64,000 bases of DNA from Pseudomonas iridis (lineage in GTDB: Bacteria; Pseudomonadota; Gammaproteobacteria; Pseudomonadales; Pseudomonadaceae): contig NZ_JACXXO010000001.1 of NCBI RefSeq assembly GCF_017980685.1, positions 806,001 through 870,000 of the forward strand, read 5' to 3'. The stretch's first letter is position 1, and each line of letters begins with the position of its first letter. A program made the position numbers and the translations under genes. Below the pieces are notes generated by a model. The model saw only the letters and a program-made list of their open reading frames with translations. It made no database searches and was not told the DNA's origin. Below are positions 8,166 through 18,986 of this stretch, piece after piece.

Positions 8166-8801
8166 TCAGCCGCGGTGTCGCGATTCCACTGCGTTGCGCA
8201 GGGTATCGATCAACGCCTGGATACGGGCGTGTTGCATTTTCATCGAAGCCTTGTTGACCACCAGGCGCGAGCTGATCGTGGCGATCAGTTCCTGAGGTTC
8301 CAGACCGTTGGCGCGCAGGGTGTTGCCGGTGTCGACCACGTCAATGATCTTGTCGGCCAGGCCAATCAGCGGAGCCAGCTCCATCGAACCGTACAGTTTG
8401 ATGATGTCGACCTGGCGGCCCTGCTCGGCGTAATAACGCTTGGCAACGTTGACGAACTTGGTCGCCACACGCAGGCGGCCCTTTGGCTCGGCGGCGCCGA
8501 TCTTGCCTGCGGTCATCAGTTTGCACTGAGCGATCTGCAGGTCCAGTGGCTCGTACAAACCCTGGCCGGTGTATTCCATCAACACGTCTTTACCGGCCAC
8601 GCCGAGGTCGGCCGCGCCATGCTCGACATAGGTCGGCACGTCGGTGGCGCGCACGATCAGCAGGCGTACGTCTGGCTGCGTCGTGGGGATGATCAGCTTG
8701 CGGCTCTTGTCCGGATTCTCGGTCGGCACGATGCCCGCTTCAGCGAGAAGCGGCAGGGTGTCGTCAAGGATGCGGCCCTTGGACAGTGCGATGGTCAACA
8801 T
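8166..8801 (-). CDS. hisG: ATP phosphoribosyltransferase, short form
   Basis: HisG joins ATP and PRPP to make phosphoribosyl-ATP, the committed and feedback-regulated first step of histidine synthesis. At 211 residues this is the short form (HisG-S), which lacks the C-terminal regulatory domain and needs the regulatory subunit HisZ; no hisZ lies in this window. It starts [19 protein letters not shown] and has the PRPP-binding segment [14 protein letters not shown] near residue 160. It sits between murA and hisD, both on the same strand, and both gaps are rich in hairpins. The pairing of a cell-wall gene with histidine genes is the usual Pseudomonas arrangement. Confidence 0.95.
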   Translation of the reverse strand: MLTIALSKGRILDDTLPLLAEAGIVPTENPDKSRKLIIPTTQPDVRLLIVRATDVPTYVEHGAADLGVAGKDVLMEYTGQGLYEPLDLQIAQCKLMTAGKIGAAEPKGRLRVATKFVNVAKRYYAEQGRQVDIIKLYGSMELAPLIGLADKIIDVVDTGNTLRANGLEPQELIATISSRLVVNKASMKMQHARIQALIDTLRNAVESRHRG

Positions 8802-8831
8802 GGGAAACGTCAGTCCTTATCAAGGTACTCA

Positions 8832-8924
8832 TGTCCGGTCGCAATCGGCGCCGGACACACATCGAGGTTTTCACGGATGAAAACCTCGATTCGAAACGAA
8901 TTCAACGGACACGTCCCTGTGTCC
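8832..8924 (-). other. Three consecutive hairpins in the murA–hisG gap
   Basis: Reading the plus strand, TGTCCGG (8832–8838) pairs with CCGGACA (8851–8857). ATCGAGGTTTTCA (8861–8873) pairs perfectly with TGAAAACCTCGAT (8878–8890) around a four-base loop. GGACAC and GTGTCC pair at 8907–8924. The middle one is a 13-bp perfect stem. On the minus strand these lie in the transcript after murA and before hisG; no T-tract follows. Their role is unknown; partial termination or stabilisation of the murA message are possibilities. Confidence 0.55.
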
Positions 8925-8935
8925 ACATGCAGTTA

Positions 8936-10463
<1,528 letters not shown>

Positions 10464-10509
10464 GCTCAACCTCAATCGGCGCCCTGTGCGCACGGGTCGG
10501 ACATCATAC

Positions 10510-10562
10510 AAAAAAGCCCCGCGCCTGCGAACCCCGCATGGCAGGACTCTGACGGGGGGCTT
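10510..10562 (-). terminator. Terminator of the mla operon
   Basis: On the minus strand, just past mlaB, the arms AAGCCCC (complement at 10556–10562) and GGGGCTT (10514–10520) close a long loop and are followed by a run of six T. This is a plausible Rho-independent terminator separating mla from ibaG. Confidence 0.65.
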
Positions 10563-10578
10563 CTTTAATGATGCGGGT

Positions 10579-10884
10579 TCAGGGTTGCGCCAAGAGTTCG
10601 GTCAGCTCACTGACCTGAGCAATTTCGCGCATGTCTTCGGGCATCGCGCGGATGCTGACAGCCTTGCCGGCTGCCTGTGCATCGCGCATGAAACACAGCA
10701 GCAACGACAAGCCGACGCTGCTGGATTTCTTTACGGCCGAGCAGTCGATGACCAGCGAAGACGCCTTGCTGGACTTGATCAGCGCCTGACCTTCCTTGCG
10801 CAGATCAGGCCCGGTGCGGTAATCCAGCACTCCGCTGAGCAAGAGCTCGTCTACATCACTCATACGAACTGCGGCCTCATTCAT
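10579..10884 (-). CDS. mlaB: STAS-domain protein MlaB
   Basis: MlaB is the small cytoplasmic STAS-domain subunit that stabilises the MlaF ATPase in the MlaFEDB inner-membrane complex. The product of about 101 residues shows the STAS pattern: ELLLSGVLDYRTGPDLRKEG at the start and ASSLVIDCSAVKKSSSVGLSL around residue 58, where the Ser cluster corresponds to the conserved STAS loop. The start ATG at 10884 overlaps the mlaC stop as ATGA, indicating translational coupling; an ATG seven codons later (10863) is an alternative. The last gene of the mla operon, it is followed by a terminator. Confidence 0.9.
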   Translation of the reverse strand: MNEAAVRMSDVDELLLSGVLDYRTGPDLRKEGQALIKSSKASSLVIDCSAVKKSSSVGLSLLLCFMRDAQAAGKAVSIRAMPEDMREIAQVSELTELLAQP

Positions 10885-11534
10885 TGCGCTGGCTTCTCGG
10901 CAGCTTTTTCGGTGGTTTCCTTGGCCTTGGCCACTTCCCCGGCCCAACCGTTGATGGTCGCGTCCAGATTGTTGCCATTGCGCTGCATCGCGTCAGCGAA
11001 CTGATCACGGAACAGCTTGCCGATGTTGATACCGTTGATGATCACGTTGCGCAGTTTCCACTCGCCGTTGATCTTCTCCAGCGTGTACTGCACAGGGTAG
11101 ACCGCGCCACTGCTGCCCTTGACGGTCATGTTGACGCTGGTGCGATCGCCCGACTCATCCTTGGCAGGTTCAACGGTGATGCCCTGGTTGTTGTACTCGA
11201 GCAAGGCGTTGCCGTAGAACTGGAACAGACCTTTCTTGAAGTTTTCCTGGAAGGTTTGCATCTGCGCCGGCGTGGCCTTGCGCGAATACTTCACCGTCAT
11301 GATGCTTTTCGAAATGCCCTCGGCATCCACCACCGGCCCGACAATATTGTTGAGCGCCGCGTAGAAGTCGGTCGGATCCTGCTTGTATTTCTCTTTGTTG
11401 GCAGCCAGATCGGCCAGCAACCGGGTGGTTGTGTCCTGAACCAGTTCATGGGCCGACGTTGCAGCCACAGCGTTACCCATCAAAGGCAGAGCCGCCAGTA
11501 ACACCAACAGGCTGCGTCGCAAGATAGAGATCAT
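10881..11534 (-). CDS. mlaC: Periplasmic phospholipid-binding protein MlaC
   Basis: MlaC (Ttg2D in older Pseudomonas naming) shuttles phospholipids across the periplasm between the outer-membrane lipoprotein MlaA and the MlaFEDB complex. The 217-residue precursor starts MISILRRSLLVLLAALPLMG and has a signal peptide cut near NAVA. The mature part shows the Tol_Tol_Ttg2 family pattern, including YKQDPTDFYAALNNIVGPVV and TLEKINGEWKLRNVIINGIN, the strand-helix that closes the lipid pocket. The C-terminus carries a charged Lys/Glu/Ala tail. It lies 11 bases after mlaD and overlaps mlaB by four. Confidence 0.94.
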   Translation of the reverse strand: MISILRRSLLVLLAALPLMGNAVAATSAHELVQDTTTRLLADLAANKEKYKQDPTDFYAALNNIVGPVVDAEGISKSIMTVKYSRKATPAQMQTFQENFKKGLFQFYGNALLEYNNQGITVEPAKDESGDRTSVNMTVKGSSGAVYPVQYTLEKINGEWKLRNVIINGINIGKLFRDQFADAMQRNGNNLDATINGWAGEVAKAKETTEKAAEKPAQ

Positions 11535-11545
11535 TCAAAAGCTCC

Positions 11546-12013
11546 TCATTTGGCGTCTTTGCTAACGGTATTGAGCAGGAATTTACCGATCAGGTCTTCC
11601 AGTACCAGAGACGACTGCGTGTCGTGAATGGTTCCACCATCCTTCAGAACGGTGTCTTCCCCGCCTACGCTGATACCGATGTACTTCTCGCCCAGCAGAC
11701 CAGCGGTCAGGATAGACGCTGTGGAGTCGGTCGGCAGATTGTCGACTTTCTTGTCCACTTGCAGTGTCACCCGACCGGTGAAGCTGTCGCGGTCCAGATC
11801 GATTGCCGTGACTTTGCCGATGGTGACACCGGCCATGGTCACTTTGGCTCTGACCGTCAGACCGGCGATATTGTCGAAGTAGGCATACAGCTTATAAGTG
11901 TCGGTGGTCGAAGTCGGAGACAGGCCACTGACCCGCAACGCAAGCAGCAACAAGGCCAGGATCCCTGCCAGCAGGAACAGGCCGACACCGATTTCCAGGG
12001 TGCGGTTTTGCAT
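11546..12013 (-). CDS. mlaD: Phospholipid transport subunit MlaD (MCE domain)
   Basis: MlaD is the inner-membrane-anchored MCE protein that forms a hexameric ring over the MlaE permease and holds the lipid channel. The 155-residue protein has one transmembrane helix (about residues 8–28, FLLAGILALLLLALRVSGL) and a single MCE domain from about 38 to 118 with FDNIAGLTVRAKVTMAGVTIG. The C-terminal segment SSLVLEDLIGKFLLNTVS resembles the helix that lines the central pore. Its start overlaps the mlaE stop by one base. The annotation follows from domain content and the intact five-gene order. Confidence 0.95.
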   Translation of the reverse strand: MQNRTLEIGVGLFLLAGILALLLLALRVSGLSPTSTTDTYKLYAYFDNIAGLTVRAKVTMAGVTIGKVTAIDLDRDSFTGRVTLQVDKKVDNLPTDSTASILTAGLLGEKYIGISVGGEDTVLKDGGTIHDTQSSLVLEDLIGKFLLNTVSKDAK

Positions 12014-12810
12014 CAGAAATCTCCAAACATCAAAGCGGTCAGAATAAAGTCCAGACCCAGTACTGCCAGCGAGGCAAACACTACGGTCTTGGTGGTGGCA
12101 CGACTGATCCCCTCGGAAGTGGGCTCACAGTCATAGCCTTGGAATACGGCAATCCAGGTGACGACGAAGGCGAAAACAATACTTTTGATGACGCCGTTGA
12201 GCACGTCACTGGTGAAGGTCACGCTGTTTTGCATGTTCGACCAGTAAGACCCTTCATAAACACCCAGCCAGTCGACAGCGACCCACGAACCGCCCCAGAT
12301 GCCCACCACGCTGAAAATCATTGCCAGCACCGGCAGGGAAATGAAACCGGCCCACAGACGCGGGGCAATAATGTATTTGAGCGGGTCGACACCGATCATT
12401 TCCAGGCTGGAAAGCTGTTCGGTGGACTTCATGTTGCCGATTTCCGCGGTCAACGCCGAACCGGCGCGCCCGGCAAACAACAGTGCGGTCACCACCGGAC
12501 CCAGCTCACGCAGCAGTGTCAGCGCAACCATCTGCCCTACCGCCTGCTCCGAACCGTAGCTCGAGAGGATACTGAACCCCTGCAAGGCCAGAACCATGCC
12601 GATGAAAACCCCGGAGACCACAATGATCACCAGCGACATGACGCCGACCGAATGCAGTTGCTTGACCAGCAGGCCAAATCCGCCACTGATGCCGCCACGT
12701 CCAACCAAAGCGTGAAACAGGAACAGCGTCGCCCGACCGAACACCGCAATGGCGTCGATCGCCGCTTCGCCGAACCGGCGCACGCGTTCTATTAATGAAA
12801 TTCTGCGCAT
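12013..12810 (-). CDS. mlaE: Phospholipid ABC transporter permease MlaE
   Basis: MlaE (YrbE/Ttg2B) is the integral-membrane permease of the MlaFEDB complex. The 265-residue protein has an amphipathic N-terminal helix and about five transmembrane segments, with the family marks [13 protein letters not shown] near residue 65, [30 protein letters not shown] split around residues 98–128, and [15 protein letters not shown] near 150. The EIGNMK…EQL loop contacts the ATPase. The start codon overlaps the mlaF stop by one base, so stoichiometric coupled translation is likely. Confidence 0.96.
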   Translation of the reverse strand: MRRISLIERVRRFGEAAIDAIAVFGRATLFLFHALVGRGGISGGFGLLVKQLHSVGVMSLVIIVVSGVFIGMVLALQGFSILSSYGSEQAVGQMVALTLLRELGPVVTALLFAGRAGSALTAEIGNMKSTEQLSSLEMIGVDPLKYIIAPRLWAGFISLPVLAMIFSVVGIWGGSWVAVDWLGVYEGSYWSNMQNSVTFTSDVLNGVIKSIVFAFVVTWIAVFQGYDCEPTSEGISRATTKTVVFASLAVLGLDFILTALMFGDF

Positions 12811-13619
12811 CAGCGCTTCCCCAGAAGATCTGCGCGGTAGTCCGTCGCTGGAAAATGGTACGGCACCGGGCCATCGGGATTACCGGACATGAACTGACGG
12901 ATACGCGGCTCATCCGAGTTCATCAACTCGTCCGGCGTACCCTGCCCCAGCACCTGACCGTCACCCACTACATAGATGTAGTCGGCAATGCTCGCGGTTT
13001 CAGCCAGATCGTGGGACACCACAATACTGGTGATGCCCAACGCATCATTGAGCAGACGGATCAGACGTACCAATACGCCCATGGCGATCGGGTCCTGACC
13101 GACGAACGGCTCGTCGTAAAACAGGATCTGCGGATCCAGCGCAATGGCACGGGCCAGAGCCACGCGACGCTTCATGCCACCGGACAGTTCATCGGGCATC
13201 AGCTCGATGGCACCGCGCAACCCCACCGCCTGCAATTTCAGCAAGACGATGTCGCGGATCATTTCTTCCGGCAACTGAGTATGAACGCGCAGGGGAAAAG
13301 CGACGTTCTCGAAAACATCGAGATCGGTGAACAGTGCGCCGCTCTGGAACAGCACACCCATATGCTTGCGCGCATCGAACAGATCGCTGCGCGACAGCGT
13401 AGGCAGGTTCTGGCCGTTGACCCAGACTTCGCCGCTGGCAGGGCGCAACTGAGCCCCCATCAACCGCAGCAGCGTGGTCTTGCCACACCCGGAAGGTCCC
13501 ATGATGCCGGTGACCTTGCCGCGCGGGATGCGAATATCGACGTTATTGAAAATGCTGCGCGCACCGCGCTTGAAGGAAACTCCCTTCAGCTCGACCGCGT
13601 AGGCGTTATCGGCACTCAT
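12810..13619 (-). CDS. mlaF: Phospholipid ABC transporter ATPase MlaF
   Basis: MlaF (Ttg2A) is the ATP-binding subunit that powers lipid movement between the outer and inner membranes, preserving outer-membrane asymmetry. The 269-residue protein has Walker [12 protein letters not shown] near residue 40, the signature [14 protein letters not shown] near 145, Walker [11 protein letters not shown] near 168 and the switch His in SHDLAE near 204. The C-terminal extension after residue 245 ends in [14 protein letters not shown], and a tail in this position is known to bind MlaB or the neighbouring ATPase. It is the first gene of the operon, behind a plausible promoter at 13708–13737. Confidence 0.96.
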   Translation of the reverse strand: MSADNAYAVELKGVSFKRGARSIFNNVDIRIPRGKVTGIMGPSGCGKTTLLRLMGAQLRPASGEVWVNGQNLPTLSRSDLFDARKHMGVLFQSGALFTDLDVFENVAFPLRVHTQLPEEMIRDIVLLKLQAVGLRGAIELMPDELSGGMKRRVALARAIALDPQILFYDEPFVGQDPIAMGVLVRLIRLLNDALGITSIVVSHDLAETASIADYIYVVGDGQVLGQGTPDELMNSDEPRIRQFMSGNPDGPVPYHFPATDYRADLLGKR

Positions 13620-13707
13620 CTAAACTCCTTGCGATGCAGCCTCTCACTCGGACGCCTGGCTTTAGTGAAAAAGCACGTACGTCCCGGGCAGGCCGAACTG
13701 GCGGCGA

Positions 13708-13737
13708 ACTATATCACTGCAAAGGCCAAGCGCCCAA
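13708..13737 (-). promoter_or_regulatory. Candidate sigma-70 promoter of the mla operon
   Basis: On the minus strand TTGGGC (complement 13732–13737) and TATAGT (complement 13708–13713) are separated by 18 bases and lie about 90 bases before the mlaF start codon. Matches are moderate. Confidence 0.45.
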
Positions 13738-13854
13738 GGCTTGTGCCGGCCCGTATTCAGCGAGATGACAGGTGCGGAGGCGCTTTTGCCGGGTTTTGGT
13801 AACGCGGGATGACAAAGCATGACGAACTTGCGTGAGGCTTTGCTACATAACCGC

Positions 13855-13860
13855 TATAAT
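13855..13860 (+). promoter_or_regulatory. -10 element for kdsD–lpt genes
   Basis: A perfect TATAAT lies 34 bases before the kdsD start, giving a short leader. The -35 region is poor (GTGAGG at 17-base spacing). Confidence 0.5.
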
Positions 13861-13894
13861 CGCCGCCTTTTCATCGGGCTATACGATTTCTGAC

Positions 13895-14869
13895 ATGAGC
13901 CAATCCAGCGACCTGATTCAATCGGCACAACGCACCATTCGCCTCGAAGTGGAAGCCGTACAAGGCTTGTTACCCCATATCGACGCCGATTTCGTACGCG
14001 CCTGCGAGATGATTCTGGCCAGCAAGGGCCGTGTGGTCGTGGTCGGCATGGGCAAATCAGGGCACGTCGGCAACAAGATCGCCGCGACTCTGGCCAGTAC
14101 CGGCACCCCGGCCTTTTTCGTTCACCCGGCCGAAGCCAGTCATGGCGACATGGGCATGATCACCCGCGACGACGTGATCCTGGCCCTCTCAAACTCCGGC
14201 TCGACCAACGAAATCGTCACCCTGCTGCCGTTGATCAAGCGTCTGGGCATCCAGTTGATCAGCGTCACCGGCAATCCGGCCTCGCCGCTGGCCAAAGCCG
14301 CCGAAGTGAACCTCAACGTTCACGTCGAGCACGAAGCCTGCCCGCTGAACCTGGCGCCAACCTCGTCGACCACTGCAGCCCTGGTCATGGGCGATGCCCT
14401 GGCCGTCGCATTGCTGGAGGCTCGAGGGTTTACTGCTGAAGACTTCGCCTTCTCCCATCCAGGTGGCGCCCTTGGCCGCCGCCTGTTGCTGAAAGTGGAA
14501 AACGTCATGCACGCCGGGCAGGAGTTGCCGCAGGTTCAACGCGGCACGCTGCTCAAGGACGCGCTGATGGAAATGACTCGCAAGGGTCTGGGCATGACCG
14601 TCATTCTTGAAACCGACGGCAAACTCGCCGGGATCTTCACCGACGGCGATTTGCGCCGCACCCTTGATCGCAGCATCGATATCCGCAGTGCGACCATCGA
14701 CCAGGTGATGACAGCCCACGGCAAGACCGCCCGGCCCGAGATGCTCGCCGCCGAAGCCCTGAAAATCATGGAAGACCACCGAATCAATGCGCTGGTAGTG
14801 GTCGACGAGGAGGATCGCCCGGTCGGCGCCTTCAACCTCTCCGATCTGCTGCGCGCAGGAGTCATGTAA
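13895..14869 (+). CDS. kdsD: D-arabinose 5-phosphate isomerase
   Basis: KdsD interconverts ribulose 5-phosphate and arabinose 5-phosphate, the first step towards Kdo for the LPS inner core. The 324-residue protein has an N-terminal SIS domain (about 30–180, with VVVVGMGKSGHVGNKIAATL and LSNSGSTNEI), then two CBS domains (about 205–265 and 275–324, ending VDEEDRPVGAFNLSDLLRAG). The segment HGDMGMITRDDV carries conserved catalytic residues of the family. I start it at the ATG at 13895; the open frame extends 21 codons upstream but would include the -10 box. It is followed directly by kdsC (TAAATG). Confidence 0.95.
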   Translation: MSQSSDLIQSAQRTIRLEVEAVQGLLPHIDADFVRACEMILASKGRVVVVGMGKSGHVGNKIAATLASTGTPAFFVHPAEASHGDMGMITRDDVILALSNSGSTNEIVTLLPLIKRLGIQLISVTGNPASPLAKAAEVNLNVHVEHEACPLNLAPTSSTTAALVMGDALAVALLEARGFTAEDFAFSHPGGALGRRLLLKVENVMHAGQELPQVQRGTLLKDALMEMTRKGLGMTVILETDGKLAGIFTDGDLRRTLDRSIDIRSATIDQVMTAHGKTARPEMLAAEALKIMEDHRINALVVVDEEDRPVGAFNLSDLLRAGVM

Positions 14870-15394
14870 ATGAGCACCGATCTGCTGCAACGCGGCAAAG
14901 CCATCAAACTGGCAGTTTTCGACGTCGATGGCGTCCTGACTGACGGACGCCTGTACTTTCTTGAAGACGGTAGCGAGTTCAAGACCTTCAACACCCTCGA
15001 CGGCCAAGGCATCAAGATGCTCATGAACGCCGGCGTGCAGACCGCCATCATCAGCGGCCGCAAGACACCCGTGGTCGAACGCCGGGCGAAAAACCTCGGC
15101 ATCCCACACCTGTTTCAGGGACGCGAAGACAAATTGGTGGTTCTGGACGGTCTACTTGAGCAACTGGGCCTAAGCTATGAACAAGTCGCCTATCTGGGCG
15201 ACGATTTGCCTGACCTGCCGGTGATCCGCCGCGTCGGGCTGGGCATGGCCGTCGCCAACGCCGCTGATTTCGTCCGCGAACACGCCCATGGCGTTACCCG
15301 CGCCCGAGGCGGTGAAGGTGCTGCCCGCGAATTCTGCGAATTGATCCTGCGCGCCCAGGGCCGCCTCGATGCGGCCAACGCCGCGTACCTGTGA
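14870..15394 (+). CDS. kdsC: 3-deoxy-D-manno-octulosonate 8-phosphate phosphatase
   Basis: KdsC removes the phosphate from Kdo 8-phosphate, yielding Kdo. The 174-residue tetrameric HAD-superfamily C0 phosphatase shows motif I VFDVDGVLTDGRLYF (nucleophile Asp and acid/base Asp near residues 19 and 21), motif II IISGRKTPVVERRAKNLGI near 61 and motif III/IV YLGDDLPDLPVIRRVGLG near 107. The C-terminal GGEGAAREFCELIL tail is the one known to enter the neighbouring active site. It begins one codon after kdsD and its stop overlaps the GTG start of lptC. Confidence 0.96.
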   Translation: MSTDLLQRGKAIKLAVFDVDGVLTDGRLYFLEDGSEFKTFNTLDGQGIKMLMNAGVQTAIISGRKTPVVERRAKNLGIPHLFQGREDKLVVLDGLLEQLGLSYEQVAYLGDDLPDLPVIRRVGLGMAVANAADFVREHAHGVTRARGGEGAAREFCELILRAQGRLDAANAAYL

Positions 15395-15975
15395 GCCAAA
15401 CCATGTTTAGCAAAAAATTTCGTAACTTCCTGCTGTTCGGCTGCATCGCTGCACTATTTGCAGCCGTCGGCTACTGGAACATCAGCCCGGAACGCTTCCT
15501 CGACAAGCCTCCGACCACGTCCGTGGAAAACCCTATCGACTGGTATGCGACCAACACGCATACCGTGCAATACCTGCCGGATGGCAAAGTGCAGTATGAA
15601 ATGACATCCGACAAGGCCGAACACGTCAAGGCGACCGATGTCACGCTGGTTACCAAGCCCGACCTGAACATGTACCGCGGAACGGATTTCCCGTGGCACG
15701 TGACCAGCGAACGTGGCGAAGTGAATTCGGGCGGCACTGAAGTCGAATTGATCGATTCGGTACGCATCAAGCGCACCGATGAAAAGAACCGCGACACGCT
15801 GATCACTTCCACTCGCATGACAGTGTTCCCACAGCGGGAATATGCGCAGACCGAGCAACCCGTTAGAATCGAGGGCGCTGGCGGTGTATCGACTGGCGTA
15901 GGAATGAAAGCGTACCTGAAGGAAAGCAGGATACACCTGCAATCGAACGTAAGAGGACAGTATGAGGCTCGTTAA
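15391..15975 (+). CDS. lptC: LPS export protein LptC
   Basis: LptC is the bitopic inner-membrane protein that receives LPS from LptB2FG and passes it to LptA. The product of up to 194 residues has one transmembrane helix (FLLFGCIAALFAAVGYWNI) followed by a periplasmic beta-jellyroll domain; VEYxM-type strands such as VQYEMTSDKAEHVKATDV and HVTSERGEVNSGGTEVEL match the OstA-like repeats. Two starts are possible: GTG at 15391, which overlaps the kdsC stop, or ATG at 15403 four codons later. Neither has a strong ribosome site, so coupling to kdsC is likely. Its end overlaps lptA by 14 bases. Confidence 0.92.
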   Translation: MSQTMFSKKFRNFLLFGCIAALFAAVGYWNISPERFLDKPPTTSVENPIDWYATNTHTVQYLPDGKVQYEMTSDKAEHVKATDVTLVTKPDLNMYRGTDFPWHVTSERGEVNSGGTEVELIDSVRIKRTDEKNRDTLITSTRMTVFPQREYAQTEQPVRIEGAGGVSTGVGMKAYLKESRIHLQSNVRGQYEAR

Positions 15976-16507
15976 AACCCTCCCTATTTTGCTCAGTCTG
16001 GGCGCAGCACTGGGAAGCGTGAGCGCCTGGGCTCTGCCGAACGATCAAGAGCAGCCAATCCGCATTCAGGCCGACGATGCCCAGCTGGACGACAAGAACG
16101 GCGTAGCCACCTATAAAGGTGACGTGATCATCACTCAGGGCTCGATGATCGTAAAAGGCAACACCGTGACCATCACCCGCACCTCGACCGGTGATATCGA
16201 CGTTGTGACGTCGGTCGGCAACCTCGCCTACTTCGAACAACTGCAGACTGCCGGCGACACCAAGCCCGTTCAGGGCTGGGGCGTGACGATTCAGTATCAC
16301 GCCGCGCAAAATCGCGTCGTACTGATCGACAAGGCCAAGGTTGTCGATAAAGACAGCAACACCACCCAAGGCGAGAAAATCGTCTACGACACCGTGAAGA
16401 AACTGGCCAGCGCCGGTCGCGCTACCGGCAGCAAAGTCACCGAAGCGCGTCCGCGCATCGACATGGTGATCCAGCCGAAGAAGAAATCCGAAGAGAAAAA
16501 CCAGTAA
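15962..16507 (+). CDS. lptA: LPS transport periplasmic protein LptA (LptH)
   Basis: This 181-residue protein forms the periplasmic bridge along which LPS travels to the LptDE translocon; in P. aeruginosa the orthologue is called LptH. It has a signal peptide cut after SVSAWA, then the OstA/LptA jellyroll (about 40–150), with [20 protein letters not shown] and [18 protein letters not shown] as typical strands. The C-terminal 20 residues are basic and probably disordered ([11 protein letters not shown]). The RBS GAGGAC lies at the end of lptC, and the stop codon TAATG overlaps the lptB start. Confidence 0.93.
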   Translation: MRLVKTLPILLSLGAALGSVSAWALPNDQEQPIRIQADDAQLDDKNGVATYKGDVIITQGSMIVKGNTVTITRTSTGDIDVVTSVGNLAYFEQLQTAGDTKPVQGWGVTIQYHAAQNRVVLIDKAKVVDKDSNTTQGEKIVYDTVKKLASAGRATGSKVTEARPRIDMVIQPKKKSEEKNQ

Positions 16508-17232
16508 TGGCAACTCTGAAAGCTCAGCACCTGGCCAAGGCCTATAAAAGCCGCCAGGTCGTGCGTGACGTCAGCCTGTCGATCGACAGCGGTCAAATCG
16601 TCGGCCTGCTCGGCCCCAATGGTGCCGGCAAGACCACATGTTTCTACATGATCGTCGGGCTGGTTCAGGCTGATCAGGGCCGTGTGCTGATCGACGATCT
16701 GGACGTCAGCCACCAGCCAATGCACGGTCGTGCAAAGGCCGGTATCGGCTATCTGCCGCAAGAAGCGTCGATCTTCCGCAAACTGTCGGTAGCCGACAAC
16801 ATCATGGCCATCCTCGAGACCCGTCAGGAACTCGACAAGGCCGGTCGTCGCAAGGAGCTGGAAAGCCTGTTGCAGGAGTTCCACATCAGCCACATCCGCG
16901 ACAACCTCGGCATGAGCCTGTCCGGTGGCGAACGCCGCCGCGTGGAAATCGCTCGCGCGCTGGCGACTGCACCAAAATTCATCCTGCTCGACGAACCGTT
17001 CGCCGGTGTCGATCCGATTTCGGTCGGCGACATCAAGCAGATCATCCACCATCTCAAAGCCAAGGGCATCGGTGTTCTGATCACCGACCACAACGTGCGC
17101 GAGACGCTGGATATCTGCGAAACCGCTTACATCGTCAACGACGGTCAACTGATCGCCGAAGGTGACTCCGCTACCATCCTGGCCAACGATCTGGTCAAAG
17201 AAGTGTATCTGGGCCACGAGTTCCGCCTGTAA
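16507..17232 (+). CDS. lptB: LPS export ABC transporter ATPase LptB
   Basis: LptB energises extraction of LPS from the inner membrane together with LptF and LptG, which are encoded elsewhere. The 241-residue cytoplasmic ATPase has Walker [17 protein letters not shown] near residue 37, Q-loop [13 protein letters not shown] near 83, signature [16 protein letters not shown] near 139, Walker [17 protein letters not shown] near 159 and switch His in [10 protein letters not shown] near 195. The end HEFRL is shorter than in some relatives but normal. A hairpin with GCCCGG/CCGGGC arms follows the stop, before rpoN. Confidence 0.97.
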   Translation: MATLKAQHLAKAYKSRQVVRDVSLSIDSGQIVGLLGPNGAGKTTCFYMIVGLVQADQGRVLIDDLDVSHQPMHGRAKAGIGYLPQEASIFRKLSVADNIMAILETRQELDKAGRRKELESLLQEFHISHIRDNLGMSLSGGERRRVEIARALATAPKFILLDEPFAGVDPISVGDIKQIIHHLKAKGIGVLITDHNVRETLDICETAYIVNDGQLIAEGDSATILANDLVKEVYLGHEFRL

Positions 17233-17242
17233 GCGCAAAGGT

Positions 17243-17262
17243 GCCCGGTGAGCCGCCCGGGC
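17243..17262 (+). other. Hairpin between lptB and rpoN
   Basis: GCCCGG and CCGGGC (17243–17248 and 17257–17262) form a short GC-rich stem 11 bases after the lptB stop. No T-tract follows, so complete termination is doubtful; some read-through into rpoN is possible. Confidence 0.4.
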
Positions 17263-17337
17263 GCTGTATCGATTCAAGCAGAATTTAATACGCTTTAATT
17301 GTTACAGCGCTCTAGGCAAACACTTCAGTTTCAGGCA

Positions 17338-17343
17338 TATAAT
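17338..17343 (+). promoter_or_regulatory. -10 element for rpoN
   Basis: A perfect TATAAT lies 77 bases before rpoN. The -35 position has GGCAAA, a weak match. The location in the only sizeable gap of the region makes a dedicated rpoN promoter likely. Confidence 0.5.
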
Positions 17344-17419
17344 TTGCTTAAGTTTGGCGCTTCGGCGCCCTGTAGTGGATGGCGCATCGCGCCGGCGAAT
17401 AAGGTGTTAAGCCCCTGCC

Positions 17420-18913
17420 ATGAAACCATCGCTAGTCTTGAGAATGGGCCAGCAGCTGACGATGACACCGCAGCTGCAACAGGCTATCCGTCTGCTCCAA
17501 TTGTCGACCCTGGACCTGCAACAGGAAATTCAGGAGGCTCTGGAATCCAATCCGATGCTCGAACGCCAGGAAGAAGGCGAAGACTTCGACAACACCGATC
17601 CCTTGGCTGACAACGCCGAACAGAAGCCCAACACCGATATCCAGGAACCCTCCTACCAGGAAACCGCCCCAACGGTGGATAACCTCGAGGAAAGCGACTG
17701 GAGCGAGCGCATCCCCAACGAACTCCCGGTCGACACTGCCTGGGAAGATGTCTACCAGACCAGCGCCAGCAGCCTGCCGAGCAGCGATGATGACGAGTGG
17801 GACTTCACCACGCGCACTTCAGTGGGCGAAAGCCTGCAAAGCCACCTGCTGTGGCAACTGAATCTGGCACCCATGTCCGACACCGATCGACTGATCGCCG
17901 TGACCCTGATCGATTGCATCAACAATCAGGGCTACCTGGACGAAACCCTCGAAGAAATTCTCGAAGCGTTTGATCCGGAACTGGACATCGAACTGGACGA
18001 GATCGAAGCCGTTCTGCACCGCATCCAGCAATTCGAGCCTGCCGGCATCGGCGCCCGCAATCTCAGCGAATGCCTGCTGCTGCAATTGCGCCAGCTATCG
18101 GCCAAGACGCCCTGGCTGGCTGAAGCGAAACGTCTGGTCAGCGATTACATCGACTTGCTCGGCAGCCGCGATTACAGCCAGTTGATGCGCCGCATGAAGC
18201 TCAAGGAAGATGAGTTGCGCCAGGTCATCGAGCTGGTACAGAGCCTCAATCCACGACCGGGCTCACAGATCGAATCGACGGAAGCCGAATACGTCGTTCC
18301 GGACGTCATTGTGCGCAAGGACAATGAACGCTGGCTGGTCGAGCTGAATCAGGAGTCGGTACCTCGTCTGCGAGTCAACGCCCAGTACGCAGGCTTTGTG
18401 CGTCGCGCCGATACCAGCGCCGACAATACGTTCATGCGCAATCAGTTGCAGGAAGCCCGCTGGTTCATCAAGAGCCTGCAAAGCCGCAACGAAACCCTGA
18501 TGAAAGTGGCCACCCAGATCGTCGAGCATCAGCGCGGCTTTCTTGAATATGGCGACGAAGCCATGAAGCCGCTGGTGCTGCATGACATCGCCGAGGCGGT
18601 CGGCATGCACGAGTCGACCATCTCCCGGGTGACCACGCAAAAATTCATGCATACCCCGCGCGGTATTTATGAACTGAAATACTTTTTCTCCAGCCACGTC
18701 AGCACCTCCGAGGGCGGCGAATGCTCGTCCACGGCGATCCGCGCGATCATCAAAAAACTGGTTGCCGCGGAAAATCAGAAAAAGCCGTTGAGTGACAGCA
18801 AGATCGCTGGTTTACTGGAGGCACAAGGCATTCAGGTGGCTCGCCGCACCGTCGCCAAGTACCGCGAATCCCTCGGGATCGCGCCTTCGAGCGAACGCAA
18901 GCGGTTGATGTAA
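17420..18913 (+). CDS. rpoN: RNA polymerase sigma-54 factor
   Basis: RpoN directs RNA polymerase to -24/-12 promoters that need an AAA+ activator, controlling nitrogen use, flagella and many transport genes. The 497-residue protein has the glutamine/leucine-rich region I ([20 protein letters not shown] and following), an acidic region II (about 55–120), the core-binding domain, the HTH with [20 protein letters not shown] near residue 395, and the RpoN box [10 protein letters not shown] at about 474–483. It precedes hpf, ptsN, rapZ and ptsO, the conserved rpoN cluster of gammaproteobacteria linking sigma-54 with the nitrogen PTS. Confidence 0.97.
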   Translation: MKPSLVLRMGQQLTMTPQLQQAIRLLQLSTLDLQQEIQEALESNPMLERQEEGEDFDNTDPLADNAEQKPNTDIQEPSYQETAPTVDNLEESDWSERIPNELPVDTAWEDVYQTSASSLPSSDDDEWDFTTRTSVGESLQSHLLWQLNLAPMSDTDRLIAVTLIDCINNQGYLDETLEEILEAFDPELDIELDEIEAVLHRIQQFEPAGIGARNLSECLLLQLRQLSAKTPWLAEAKRLVSDYIDLLGSRDYSQLMRRMKLKEDELRQVIELVQSLNPRPGSQIESTEAEYVVPDVIVRKDNERWLVELNQESVPRLRVNAQYAGFVRRADTSADNTFMRNQLQEARWFIKSLQSRNETLMKVATQIVEHQRGFLEYGDEAMKPLVLHDIAEAVGMHESTISRVTTQKFMHTPRGIYELKYFFSSHVSTSEGGECSSTAIRAIIKKLVAAENQKKPLSDSKIAGLLEAQGIQVARRTVAKYRESLGIAPSSERKRLM

Positions 18914-18986
18914 GCCACGTTACAGCGTTCCAGTGGCAGGCTTTTCGGCCTGCCGCTTTATGCACTGGCAACGAAGGAGAAGCTGT

